Source: Citricoccus sp. CH26A (lineage in GTDB: Bacteria; Actinomycetota; Actinomycetes; Actinomycetales; Micrococcaceae). Taken from it: a stretch of 64,000 nt of DNA. The translations under genes were made by a program, and so were the position numbers. The notes under the pieces are model-generated. The model had not been told where the DNA came from. It did no database searches and saw only the letters and a list, made by a program, of their open reading frames with translations. This document shows positions 26,980 through 34,509 of the stretch, piece by piece. The stretch spans positions 1-64,000 of the forward strand of contig NZ_AFXQ01000008.1 in assembly GCF_000224415.1 (NCBI RefSeq). Reading direction: 5' to 3'. Numbering within the stretch: position 1 is the stretch's first letter; each line of letters begins with the position of its first letter.

Positions 26980-27834
26980 ATGACTGCCCTTGCCGAGTTG
27001 AGCCCTGCCGGCCGCGCCCCCGCGCGGGCCCGGGGCGCCGCCACCGCCTCGGACGCACCGGAGAGCCTTGCGGTGGAGTTCCGCGGCGTCGGCCGCGCGT
27101 TCCCCACCGCCGAGGGCCCCCGGGCCGTCCTGCGGGACATCACCCTGACCGTGGAGCCCGGTGAGGTGCTGGCCATCCTCGGCGCCTCCGGTTGCGGCAA
27201 GTCCACCCTGCTGCGGGCCGCCGGCGGACTGGACACCGGCAATTCCGGGGACATCCTCATCGGTGGCGAGCCGGTCACCGCCCATGACCCACGCACCGCC
27301 GTCGGCTTCCAGGAACCGCGCCTGATGCCCTGGCGCACCCTGCACCAGAACGTGGCCCTGGGCCTGCCGCACGGCACGGGCCGCAGCGAGGGCCGGGAGC
27401 GCGTGGACGAGCTGCTCGATCTCGTCGGACTGGACGCCCACGCCGATCACCGGCCCCGCGAGGTCTCCGGCGGCATGGCCCAGCGGACCTCGCTGGCCCG
27501 GGCTCTGGCCCGGCGCCCCGGCGTGCTGCTGCTGGACGAACCGTTCGGCGCCCTGGACGCCCTGACCCGGCTGAAGATGCAGGACCTGCTCCTGGACATC
27601 CACGCCCGCACGGCCACCACCATCCTGCTGGTCACCCACGACGTGGACGAGGCACTGCAGCTGGCCGACCGGATCCTGCTGCTCGGCAAGGATCCCGGTG
27701 CCGCTCCAGGGGCCACCGCCCGCAAGGTCCTCACCGTGCCCGGGATGCGTCCGCGCCCCCGCGGCTCAGCCGAGCTGGCCGTGCTGCGCTCGGAGCTGCT
27801 CGACGGCCTCGGCGTCGACGCCCACCGGCACTGA
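26980..27834 (+). CDS. ssuB: ABC importer ATPase, sulfonate/nitrate/taurine type (SsuB-like)
   Basis: This 284-residue ATPase subunit powers uptake of sulfonate-type compounds at the inner face of the membrane. Walker A is GASGCGKST (68-76), the signature VSGGMAQR is at 162-169 and Walker B LLLDEPFGALD contains Asp186-Glu187, followed by the switch VTHDVDEAL. The first 30 residues are an Ala/Arg-rich lead not part of the domain. Start ATG 26980 is preferred to GTG 26971 because GGAGAG at 26966-26971 then has proper spacing. First gene of ssuB-ssuA-ssuC, controlled by the SAM riboswitch. Substrate choice among organosulfur compounds is inferred from that control. Confidence 0.9.
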   Translation: MTALAELSPAGRAPARARGAATASDAPESLAVEFRGVGRAFPTAEGPRAVLRDITLTVEPGEVLAILGASGCGKSTLLRAAGGLDTGNSGDILIGGEPVTAHDPRTAVGFQEPRLMPWRTLHQNVALGLPHGTGRSEGRERVDELLDLVGLDAHADHRPREVSGGMAQRTSLARALARRPGVLLLDEPFGALDALTRLKMQDLLLDIHARTATTILLVTHDVDEALQLADRILLLGKDPGAAPGATARKVLTVPGMRPRPRGSAELAVLRSELLDGLGVDAHRH

Positions 27835-27978
27835 CCGCACCGGCGCTGCACCGACGGCACCGGACCCGCCGGCACTGACCGGTGTCCACGGTCCCCGGAC
27901 CACCCCCTGCTCGACCCTCCCCACCCCCTTGCTCCGCCCTCCCGCCCCGTGCGATCCCCTGTCCTGAAAGGCACCACC

Positions 27979-28995
27979 ATGCGCTCCCGACTCACGCTCT
28001 CCGCCGCGGTCCTCGCCGTCTCCGCCCTCGCCGTCACCGGGTGCGTGGCCGGGGAGGGTTCGGGCGGTGACGCCGCCCAGGCCGGTGCCCCGGCCGGCGG
28101 TGCCGACACCCTGGACATCGACTTCGCCACCTACAACCCGCTCTCCCTGGTCATCAAGGAGAAGGGCTGGCTGGAGGAGGAGCTCTCCGACGAGGGCGTC
28201 ACCGTCAACTGGGTCCAGTCCGCCGGGTCCAACAAGGCCAATGAGGCGCTGCGCGCGGAGGCCGTCGACGTCGGCTCCACCGCCGGTTCCGCGGCCCTGC
28301 TGGCCCGCGCCAACGGCACCGAGATCAAGACGATCGGCCTCTACTCCCAGCCGGAGTGGGCGGCCCTGGTCACCACCGCCGACTCGGGCATCACGGAGGT
28401 CACCGACCTGGTGGGCAAGAACGTGGCCGCCACCAAGGGCACGGACCCGTACTTCTTCCTCATCCAGGCCCTCGAGGAGGCCGGAGTGGACCCGTCCGAG
28501 GTCACCGTGCAGAACCTGCAGCACGCCGACGGCAACTCCGCCCTGGCCAACGGCTCCGTGGACGCCTGGTCCGGACTGGATCCGATCATGGCCGGCGCCG
28601 AGGCCGAGGGAGCCGAGCTGTTCTACCGCAACGTGGACTTCAACACCTACGGCTTCCTCAACGCCACCGAGTCCTTCCTCGAGGAGTCCCCCGAACTGGC
28701 CCAGGCCGTGCTGGACGTCTACGAGAAGGCGCGCGCCTGGGCGCTGGAGAACCCCGAGGAGACCGCCGCGATCCTCGCCGAGGTCGCCGGTCTCGAGGAG
28801 GACGTGGCCACCACCGTCATCCAGGAGCGCTCCAACCTGGACGTGGACCCGGTCCCCGGGCAGGCCCAGCTCGACGTGCTCGAGAGGGTCGGCCCCATCC
28901 TGGTGGAGACCGGTGACGTCGCCAGCCAGGAGAACGTGGACGCCGCCCTGTCCGAGCTGCTCGAGCCCTCCTACGCCGAGAAGGCCACGCAGTGA
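27979..28995 (+). CDS. ssuA: Sulfonate-type ABC transporter substrate-binding lipoprotein (SsuA-like)
   Basis: This 338-residue lipoprotein has a signal peptide ending in the lipobox LAVTGC with lipid-modified Cys22. The mature part belongs to the SsuA/TauA/NMT1 binding-protein group: FATYNPLSLVIKEKGWLEEE, WVQSAGSNKANEALRAEAVD, GSTAGSAALLARANG, VGKNVAATKGTDPYFFLIQA and DAWSGLDPIMAGAE. It captures the substrate outside the membrane and delivers it to SsuC. Start ATG 27979 with AAAGG upstream, 144 nt after ssuB. The stop overlaps the ssuC start (GTGA). Confidence 0.9.
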   Translation: MRSRLTLSAAVLAVSALAVTGCVAGEGSGGDAAQAGAPAGGADTLDIDFATYNPLSLVIKEKGWLEEELSDEGVTVNWVQSAGSNKANEALRAEAVDVGSTAGSAALLARANGTEIKTIGLYSQPEWAALVTTADSGITEVTDLVGKNVAATKGTDPYFFLIQALEEAGVDPSEVTVQNLQHADGNSALANGSVDAWSGLDPIMAGAEAEGAELFYRNVDFNTYGFLNATESFLEESPELAQAVLDVYEKARAWALENPEETAAILAEVAGLEEDVATTVIQERSNLDVDPVPGQAQLDVLERVGPILVETGDVASQENVDAALSELLEPSYAEKATQ

Positions 28996-29876
28996 GTGCG
29001 CCCGCGTCCCCGAACAACGTCACACCGGCCTCGGCCCCGGCGGACCTGGCCGCGGGCGAACGGAACCGGCGTGCGGCACCGGCCGGTTCCAGCCCCGGGA
29101 CGCCGCGCGCCCGAGGAGCCCTGGGCACCGCGGGCGGCCGGGCCACCGTCGGGCTCCTGGTCCCGGTGCTGCTCGTGGTGCTGTGGTGGGCGGTGACCGA
29201 GGCCGGACTGTTCTCCCCGGTGCAGTTGCCCTCGCCGGCCTCCGTGGTGCAGGCGGGCGTCCAGCTGGCGGCGGACGGCCCCCTGTGGCACCACATCGCC
29301 ATCTCCGTGCAGCGGGTGCTGATCGGCTTCGCGATCGGCGGCGTGCTGGGCCTGCTCGTCGGTTCCGTGCTGGGACTGTCCCGGTGGGCGGATGCCCTGT
29401 TCTCCCCGCTCACCGGGGCCATCCGCGCCGTGCCGTCCCTGGCGTGGGTGCCGCTGCTGATCCTGTGGATGGGGATCGGCGAGGACTCGAAGATCACGCT
29501 CATCGCGATCGGGGCGTTCTTCCCGATCTTCACGAACGTCTACTCGGCACTGAAGCACGTGGACCCGCACCTGGTGGAGGCCGGCCGGGCCTTCGGCTAT
29601 CACGGCCTGCGCCTGTTGCGCACCGTCCAGCTGCCGGCCGTGATCCCCTCGGTGTTCTCGGGACTGCGCCTGGCCCTCGCCCAGGCATGGCTGTTCCTGG
29701 TGGCCGCCGAGCTCATCGCCTCCTCCATGGGCCTGGGCTTCCTGCTCACCGACTCGCAGAACAACGGGCGCACCGACCGGCTGATCCTGGCGATCGTCCT
29801 GCTGGCCGTGATCGGCAAGGTCACGGATGCCGTCCTGGGCCTGGTGGAGAAGTGGGCGGTGCGGCGCTGGTCCTAA
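28992..29876 (+). CDS. ssuC: Sulfonate-type ABC transporter permease (SsuC-like)
   Basis: This 294-residue permease has a disordered N-terminus of about 45 residues and six predicted helices. The BPD-transport domain shows VQRVLIGFAIGGVLGLLVGS, PLTGAIRAVPSLAWVPLLIL, the EAA-type loop EAGRAFGYHGLRLLRTVQLP and AWLFLVAAELIASSMGLGFL, which fit the SsuC/TauC group. GTG 28992 overlaps the ssuA stop by 4 nt. Its TAA stop (29874-29876) shares two bases with the CTA that is the stop of the opposing antiporter gene, so the convergent genes interlock with no room for a terminator between them. Confidence 0.9.
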   Translation: MSAPASPNNVTPASAPADLAAGERNRRAAPAGSSPGTPRARGALGTAGGRATVGLLVPVLLVVLWWAVTEAGLFSPVQLPSPASVVQAGVQLAADGPLWHHIAISVQRVLIGFAIGGVLGLLVGSVLGLSRWADALFSPLTGAIRAVPSLAWVPLLILWMGIGEDSKITLIAIGAFFPIFTNVYSALKHVDPHLVEAGRAFGYHGLRLLRTVQLPAVIPSVFSGLRLALAQAWLFLVAAELIASSMGLGFLLTDSQNNGRTDRLILAIVLLAVIGKVTDAVLGLVEKWAVRRWS

Positions 29877-31558
29877 CCCGGGCGGGTGGCCTCCGTGTCG
29901 ATGAAGTGCTGCGCGCGCTGCAGGGTGTGCGAGGAGTACGTGCCCCCGGAGCGGGCGTCCAGCAGCGCGGCCTGTTCCACCTCGACCAGCTGCCGGCGCA
30001 GCTCCCGGTACTGTTGCCGCTGGCTGTCCGGGGCCACCTCGGCCACCATCGCCGCCAGTGCCTGCGTGGCCGCCCGGCCCTCCCGTCGGGCCCGCTCCAC
30101 CACGGCGGGGTCGAAGGGACTGCCGTCCTCACGGAGCAGCGTCCTGTTCTGCAGGTAGGCCTGGCGCGCGGCGATGATCTCATTGGCCAGACGGCCGATC
30201 TCCCGGCGTTGCGCCTCCTCGTCGGTTCCCTTGATGCCGAGCACCCGGATCAGCAGCGGAAGGGTGCCGCCCTGGACCACGAGCGTGAGGATGGCCACGG
30301 AGAAGGCGATCAGGATCAGTTCGGGACGGTACGGGATGTCAGCCGGGAGGGACTGGGCCGCGGCCAGGGTGATGACGCCGCGCATCCCGGACCACGCCAG
30401 CACGGCCCCGCCCCGCCAGCCGAGGCCCTGCGTGGCCAGGAAGTGCGCATCGGCACGCCACCGCCGCAACCGGGCCACCGTCCGCGGGTGGGGCGGCTCC
30501 CCGGACGCCGTGGACTCGATCGCGGCATCGAGGTTCCGCGCCAGCTGGGGGACCCGCCTCTGCCGCGCCCGGAGCACGGCGATGAGCGGCACCACGAAGG
30601 CGATGCGCACCGCGACGAGGACCGCGGTGCACAGCACGGCGATCCCGACGGCGAACCACAGCCCCCGCCCCGAGGCCTCCGCGTCCGCGACGATCGAGGT
30701 GATCTCGAAGCCCATGAGCAGGAACACGCCGTTCTCCAGCAGCAGCTGGATGGTACGCCAGTTGGTGCGGTCGGTGAGCCGGTCCGCCGCGCTGAGGCGC
30801 TGGGGTGCCTGGTGGCCGGTGAGGAGGCCTGCAGTGACCACGGCGATGACGCCCGAGGCCTGCAGGTTCTCCGCGGGCATGTACGCCAGGAACGGCACGG
30901 TCAGGGAGATCGCCGTGGTGAGGACGGGCTGCTGCCGGATCCTGGACCGGAACCAGACGGTCCCGGCGCCCACGAGGAGGCCGAGGACGATCCCGGCGCT
31001 GACGGCGTAGGCGAAGTCACCGATGGCGCCCCAGAAGGTCACGGCGCCGGCGGTGGCCGAGATAGCGGTGCGGAGCATGACCAGCGCGGTGGCGTCATTG
31101 ACCAGGCCCTCCCCCTCCAGGATCATCACCAGCCGGGGCGGCAGGCCCAGTCTCTTGCCGATGGAGGTGGCCGCGACGGCGTCCGGCGGGCTGATGACCG
31201 CACCCAGGGCCACGGCGGCCGCGAGATCGATGTCCGGCAGCAGCCACCAGATCAGCCACCCCGTGGCGAAGGCGGAGGCGATCACCAGGAACACGGACAG
31301 GGCGCTGATGGTGCCGAGGTCCCGGCGGAAGTCCGTGATGGGGACGTTGACCGCCGCCGAGTAGAGGATCGGCGGCAGCGCGATCATGAGGATCCATTCC
31401 GGGTCCAGCAGGATCTGGGGCGCCCCGGGGATCATGCTGCAGCCGATGCCCACCAGGACGAGCAGGATCGGCGCCGCGACGCCGAGCCGGGGCGCGAACA
31501 GCGAGACCAGCACGATGATCAGGACACCGGCCACGGCCAGCAGTGCGATGTCCTCCAT
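29873..31558 (-). CDS. CPA1-family Na+/H+ antiporter
   Basis: This 561-residue monovalent-cation/proton antiporter of the NhaP/CPA1 type works in pH and sodium homeostasis. About twelve helices are visible, with the ion-site motif GAVISPPDAVAATSI followed by ILEGEGLVNDATALVML, and AWSGMRGVITLAAAQSLP further on. The C-terminal 150 residues are hydrophilic and helical (RLANEIIAARQAYLQNRTLL...), the usual cytosolic regulatory tail. Start ATG 31558 with AGGGA; a longer in-frame start adds only a non-hydrophobic leader. It ends head-on with ssuC. There is no obvious tie to the sulfur genes around it. Confidence 0.92.
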   Translation of the reverse strand: MEDIALLAVAGVLIIVLVSLFAPRLGVAAPILLVLVGIGCSMIPGAPQILLDPEWILMIALPPILYSAAVNVPITDFRRDLGTISALSVFLVIASAFATGWLIWWLLPDIDLAAAVALGAVISPPDAVAATSIGKRLGLPPRLVMILEGEGLVNDATALVMLRTAISATAGAVTFWGAIGDFAYAVSAGIVLGLLVGAGTVWFRSRIRQQPVLTTAISLTVPFLAYMPAENLQASGVIAVVTAGLLTGHQAPQRLSAADRLTDRTNWRTIQLLLENGVFLLMGFEITSIVADAEASGRGLWFAVGIAVLCTAVLVAVRIAFVVPLIAVLRARQRRVPQLARNLDAAIESTASGEPPHPRTVARLRRWRADAHFLATQGLGWRGGAVLAWSGMRGVITLAAAQSLPADIPYRPELILIAFSVAILTLVVQGGTLPLLIRVLGIKGTDEEAQRREIGRLANEIIAARQAYLQNRTLLREDGSPFDPAVVERARREGRAATQALAAMVAEVAPDSQRQQYRELRRQLVEVEQAALLDARSGGTYSSHTLQRAQHFIDTEATRPG

Positions 31559-31660
31559 GTGCAGTCCCTGTCCGTCGGCGTCGGTGCACGTCAAAACTAG
31601 GGCATCAGGCCGGCGCGTAGCACTGCTTCACCCGTTTCGCCCCGCGGACAGGACCGGTCG

Positions 31661-31666
31661 TAGAGT
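31661..31666 (+). promoter_or_regulatory. Candidate -10 element for the SAM-riboswitch/acs transcript
   Basis: TAGAGT fits TANNNT and would start RNA near 31673, just before the riboswitch at 31675. The -35 region (around 31638) is not convincing. Confidence 0.35.
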
Positions 31667-31674
31667 GGAGGAGA

Positions 31675-31791
31675 CCATCCCGAGCGGCTGAGAGATCTGG
31701 CTCCGTGACGCCGCAGCAACCCGTCCGTGATCCTGCGGTGCCCTCCCGGCACTGCAAGGACCGGACCAGGTGCTACTGCCAGATTCGATGG
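31675..31791 (+). promoter_or_regulatory. SAM-I riboswitch before an acetyl-CoA synthetase gene
   Basis: CCATCCCGAGCGGCTGAGAG, ATCTGGCTCC, GTGACGCCGCAGCAACC and GGTGCTACTGCCAGATTCGA match the S-box blocks. P1 pairs 31675-31679 with 31787-31791, and the P3 region is longer than in the other copies here. AGAAGG, the ribosome-binding site of the TTG-start gene, lies 3 nt after P1. The aptamer is clear; its pairing with an acs gene is unusual. Confidence 0.88.
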
Positions 31792-31806
31792 AAAGAAGGT
31801 TCTGTC

Positions 31807-34044
31807 TTGTCTGTTGCCCCGCACGCCGCTCCCACCGCCACCGCGCGCGACACCCCCGCCCACGCCCACGCCCACGCCCCCGGTGCCCTGCCCGGCCCGC
31901 TGCCGGCCGACGTCGTGGACGCCGCCGATCCCTCCGTCCACCCGGGCCGGCCCGCGGGCCTGTTGCACGGCGGGCTCGGGGACGGCCGGTCCGTGCGCGA
32001 GGAGGACCGGGCCGCGTTCTGGGACTCCGCCGCGCGGCGCCTCGACTGGGAGACGCCCTGGCACACCACCCACTCCTGGACCCCTGCCGACCCGGCCGCC
32101 GAGCGCGGCCCGGAGATCCGCTGGTTCGAGGGCGGCCGGCTGAACGTCGCGGTGAACTGCGTGGACCGGCACGTGGCCGCCGGCCGCGGGGAGAAGGTGG
32201 CCCTGTACTTCGAGGGCGAGCCCGGTGACCGCCGCGCCGTGACCTACGCCCAGCTCCAGCGCAAGGTCAGCCAGGCCGCCAACGCCCTGCTGGAACTGGG
32301 CATCGGCAAGGGCGACCGCGTGGTGGTCTACCTGCCGGTGCTCGTGGAGACGATCGTCATCACCCTGGCCTGCGCGCGGATCGGCGCGGTGCACTCGCTG
32401 GTGTTCGGCGGCTTCTCCGCCGAGGCGCTGCGCTTCCGCGTGGAGGACACCGGCGCGAAGTTGCTGGTCACCTCCGAGGGCCAGTACCGCCGCGGCCAGG
32501 CCGTGCCCGTCAAGGACAATGCGGACGAGGCCGTCTCCGGCCAGAACCAGATCGAGCACGTGCTGGTGCTCAACCGCACCGGCCACACCGAGGTCGGGGA
32601 CGGCCCGGGCCAGATCAGCTGGACCGAGGGCCGGGACGTGTGGTGGCACGAGATCGTGGACCGCCAGCCGGAGACCCACACACCGGAGTACTTCGACGCC
32701 GAGACCCCGCTGTTCATCATGTACACCTCGGGCACCACCGGACAGCCCAAGGGTCTCGTGCACACCTCGGGCGGTTACCTCACCCAGGCCTCCTGGTCCT
32801 ATGACTACCTGTTCTCCCATCCGGACGTGTCCGAGCGGGAGAAGGACGTGCACTGGTGCACCGCCGATCTCGCCTGGGTCACCGCGCACACCTACGAGAT
32901 CTACGGACCGCTGTCCAACGGCGTCACCGAGGTCATCTACGAGGGCGTGCCGAACGCCCCGCACCCGGGCCGGCACTTCGAGGTCATCGAGCGCTACGGC
33001 GTCACCTCCTACTACACCGCTCCCACCCTGGTCCGGTCGTTGATGGGCTGGTTCCCCGAGGGCATCCCCGCGGGGCACGACCTCTCCTCGATCCGCCTGG
33101 TCGGCACCGTGGGCGAGGCCGTCAACCCGGAGGCGTGGGCCTGGGCCCGCACCCAGATCGGCCGCTCGCACCTGGACGTGCTGGACGCCCGGCTCCAGGC
33201 CGAGACCGGCGACGACGACGCGCGGGTCCCCCGCGACGGTTCCGTGGGCGTGCCCATGGTGGACACCTGGTGGCAGTCCGAGACCGGTGCCACCGTGCTC
33301 TCCCCGCGCCAGACGGACGAGCGGTTCAAGCCCGGGTGCGGCTCCCGCCCGCTGCCCGGGGTGGACGTGGCCGTGGTGGACGACGCCGGGGCGCCCGTGG
33401 CCGCCGGGCTGCAGGGCAAGGTCGTGGTCACCCGCACCGGCCCGGCCATGGCCCGCACCGTGTGGGGCAACCCGAGGCGCTACTTCACCTCGTACTGGAA
33501 GGACTACGCCGGGCAGGGCTGGTTCCTGGCCGGCGACGGTGGCAAGGTCGACGAGGACGGGGACACCTGGATCCTCGGCCGCATCGACGACGTCATCAAC
33601 ATCTCCGGACACCGCCTATCCACCATCGAGATCGAGTCAGCGCTCGTGTCCCACCCCGAAGTGGTCGAGGCCGGGGTCTGCCCCGTTCCGGACGCGAAGA
33701 CCGGGCACGCCGCCGTGGCCTTCGTGGTGGCCCGGGCGGGCTTCGGGGACGACTCCGTGCCTGCCGGCACCGGGGCCGGGCCTGCCTCCGATGCCGCCGA
33801 GGAGCTGCGCCGGCACGTCGGCCGGGTCATCGGGCCGGTGGCCAAGCCACGCGAGGTCGTCTTCGTGCCCGACGTCCCCAAGACCCGCTCCGGCAAGATC
33901 ATGCGCCGCCTGCTGACCCAGCTCTACGAGGGCACCGCCCTGGGCGACACCACCTCCCTGCAGAACGAGCCCTGCGTCGGCCAGATCGCCGAGGTCATGG
34001 GCCGTCGGTCGCCGCACCGCCCGGCCGCCGCGCAGGACGGCTGA
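31807..34044 (+). CDS. acs: Acetyl-CoA synthetase (AMP-forming)
   Basis: This 745-residue acyl-adenylate enzyme is closest to acetyl-CoA synthetase (EC 6.2.1.1). The ATP loop is YTSGTTGQPKG (306-316); further motifs are CTADLAWVTAHTYEIYGPL, DTWWQSETG, RIDDVINISGHRLS and PKTRSGKIMRR with the catalytic, usually acetylation-controlled Lys697. It is about 90 residues longer than standard Acs: a His/Ala-rich lead of 45 residues, an insert after IGRSHLDVLDARLQAE, and a C-terminal insert near 33760-33800. Start TTG 31807 is set by AGAAGG 7 nt upstream; no ATG or GTG fits. Placement behind a SAM riboswitch is unexpected for central acetate metabolism. It may serve acyl acids released from sulfur compounds (inference). 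Confidence 0.88.
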   Translation: MSVAPHAAPTATARDTPAHAHAHAPGALPGPLPADVVDAADPSVHPGRPAGLLHGGLGDGRSVREEDRAAFWDSAARRLDWETPWHTTHSWTPADPAAERGPEIRWFEGGRLNVAVNCVDRHVAAGRGEKVALYFEGEPGDRRAVTYAQLQRKVSQAANALLELGIGKGDRVVVYLPVLVETIVITLACARIGAVHSLVFGGFSAEALRFRVEDTGAKLLVTSEGQYRRGQAVPVKDNADEAVSGQNQIEHVLVLNRTGHTEVGDGPGQISWTEGRDVWWHEIVDRQPETHTPEYFDAETPLFIMYTSGTTGQPKGLVHTSGGYLTQASWSYDYLFSHPDVSEREKDVHWCTADLAWVTAHTYEIYGPLSNGVTEVIYEGVPNAPHPGRHFEVIERYGVTSYYTAPTLVRSLMGWFPEGIPAGHDLSSIRLVGTVGEAVNPEAWAWARTQIGRSHLDVLDARLQAETGDDDARVPRDGSVGVPMVDTWWQSETGATVLSPRQTDERFKPGCGSRPLPGVDVAVVDDAGAPVAAGLQGKVVVTRTGPAMARTVWGNPRRYFTSYWKDYAGQGWFLAGDGGKVDEDGDTWILGRIDDVINISGHRLSTIEIESALVSHPEVVEAGVCPVPDAKTGHAAVAFVVARAGFGDDSVPAGTGAGPASDAAEELRRHVGRVIGPVAKPREVVFVPDVPKTRSGKIMRRLLTQLYEGTALGDTTSLQNEPCVGQIAEVMGRRSPHRPAAAQDG

Positions 34045-34070
34045 CCCCGGACCGTCGCGACGGTCGCGGC

Positions 34071-34295
34071 TCAGGACGATGCGGCCCCGTGCCGGTCACA
34101 GGCCGGGTCCACCACGGCCACCTGGACGGGGTTCACGATGAGCCGGATGCACCCACAGGGGTCCGTCGACGTGGTCTCCGGGTTGCCCTCGGCGCCGTAG
34201 GGCCGGAGCGGGGCGAGGGTCTTGCACAGGCAGAAGTAGTCCCGGTGCGGGGTGCCCGTCCGGCACTTCATGGTGATGGTCTTGGCATCGAGCAT
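34071..34295 (-). CDS. Small cysteine-rich protein, unknown function
   Basis: This is a 74-residue product I do not recognise. Four or five Cys are arranged as CRTG, CLC and CGC with a later C, interspersed with HRDYF and PYGAEGNPETT. The spacing suggests a metal site but matches no zinc ribbon I know. Start ATG 34295 is supported by TGGAG about 9 nt upstream. It is convergent with acs and lies downstream of a perfect palindrome that could be its operator. Confidence 0.55.
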   Translation of the reverse strand: MLDAKTITMKCRTGTPHRDYFCLCKTLAPLRPYGAEGNPETTSTDPCGCIRLIVNPVQVAVVDPACDRHGAASS

Positions 34296-34402
34296 GGCAG
34301 CGGCTCCAGGGTGTGCAGTCAACGGGCTGGGTGAGACCGGTGCTGTCATCGACCATGGCTGCCCGGGGGTCCTCACAGCCTAGAAATCGGGGCACCCCGC
34401 TG

Positions 34403-34424
34403 GTAGTGGACGTTCGTCCACTAC
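34403..34424. promoter_or_regulatory. Perfect 22-bp palindrome, TetR-operator-like
   Basis: GTAGTGGACG, then TT, then CGTCCACTAC is a perfect inverted repeat, shaped like TetR-family operators. It lies 108-129 nt upstream of the small Cys-rich gene and 86 nt past the end of the first SIP gene. A terminator role is possible but the stem is AT-richer than the other terminators here. Confidence 0.5.
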
Positions 34425-34509
34425 TTTCCGGTAGAGGGCCTTCCGGGCGGCACCATTGGACAGGTCCGGGCGCTGGGCGCGGCGCCCGGGCAGCCCCGGG
34501 CCCAGGGGG

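Noticed and set aside
28067-31600. 1177-codon open frame on the plus strand across ssuA, ssuC and the antiporter
   Set aside because: It lies out of frame with ssuA/ssuC and antisense to the antiporter; composition is Pro/Arg/Ser/Gly noise.
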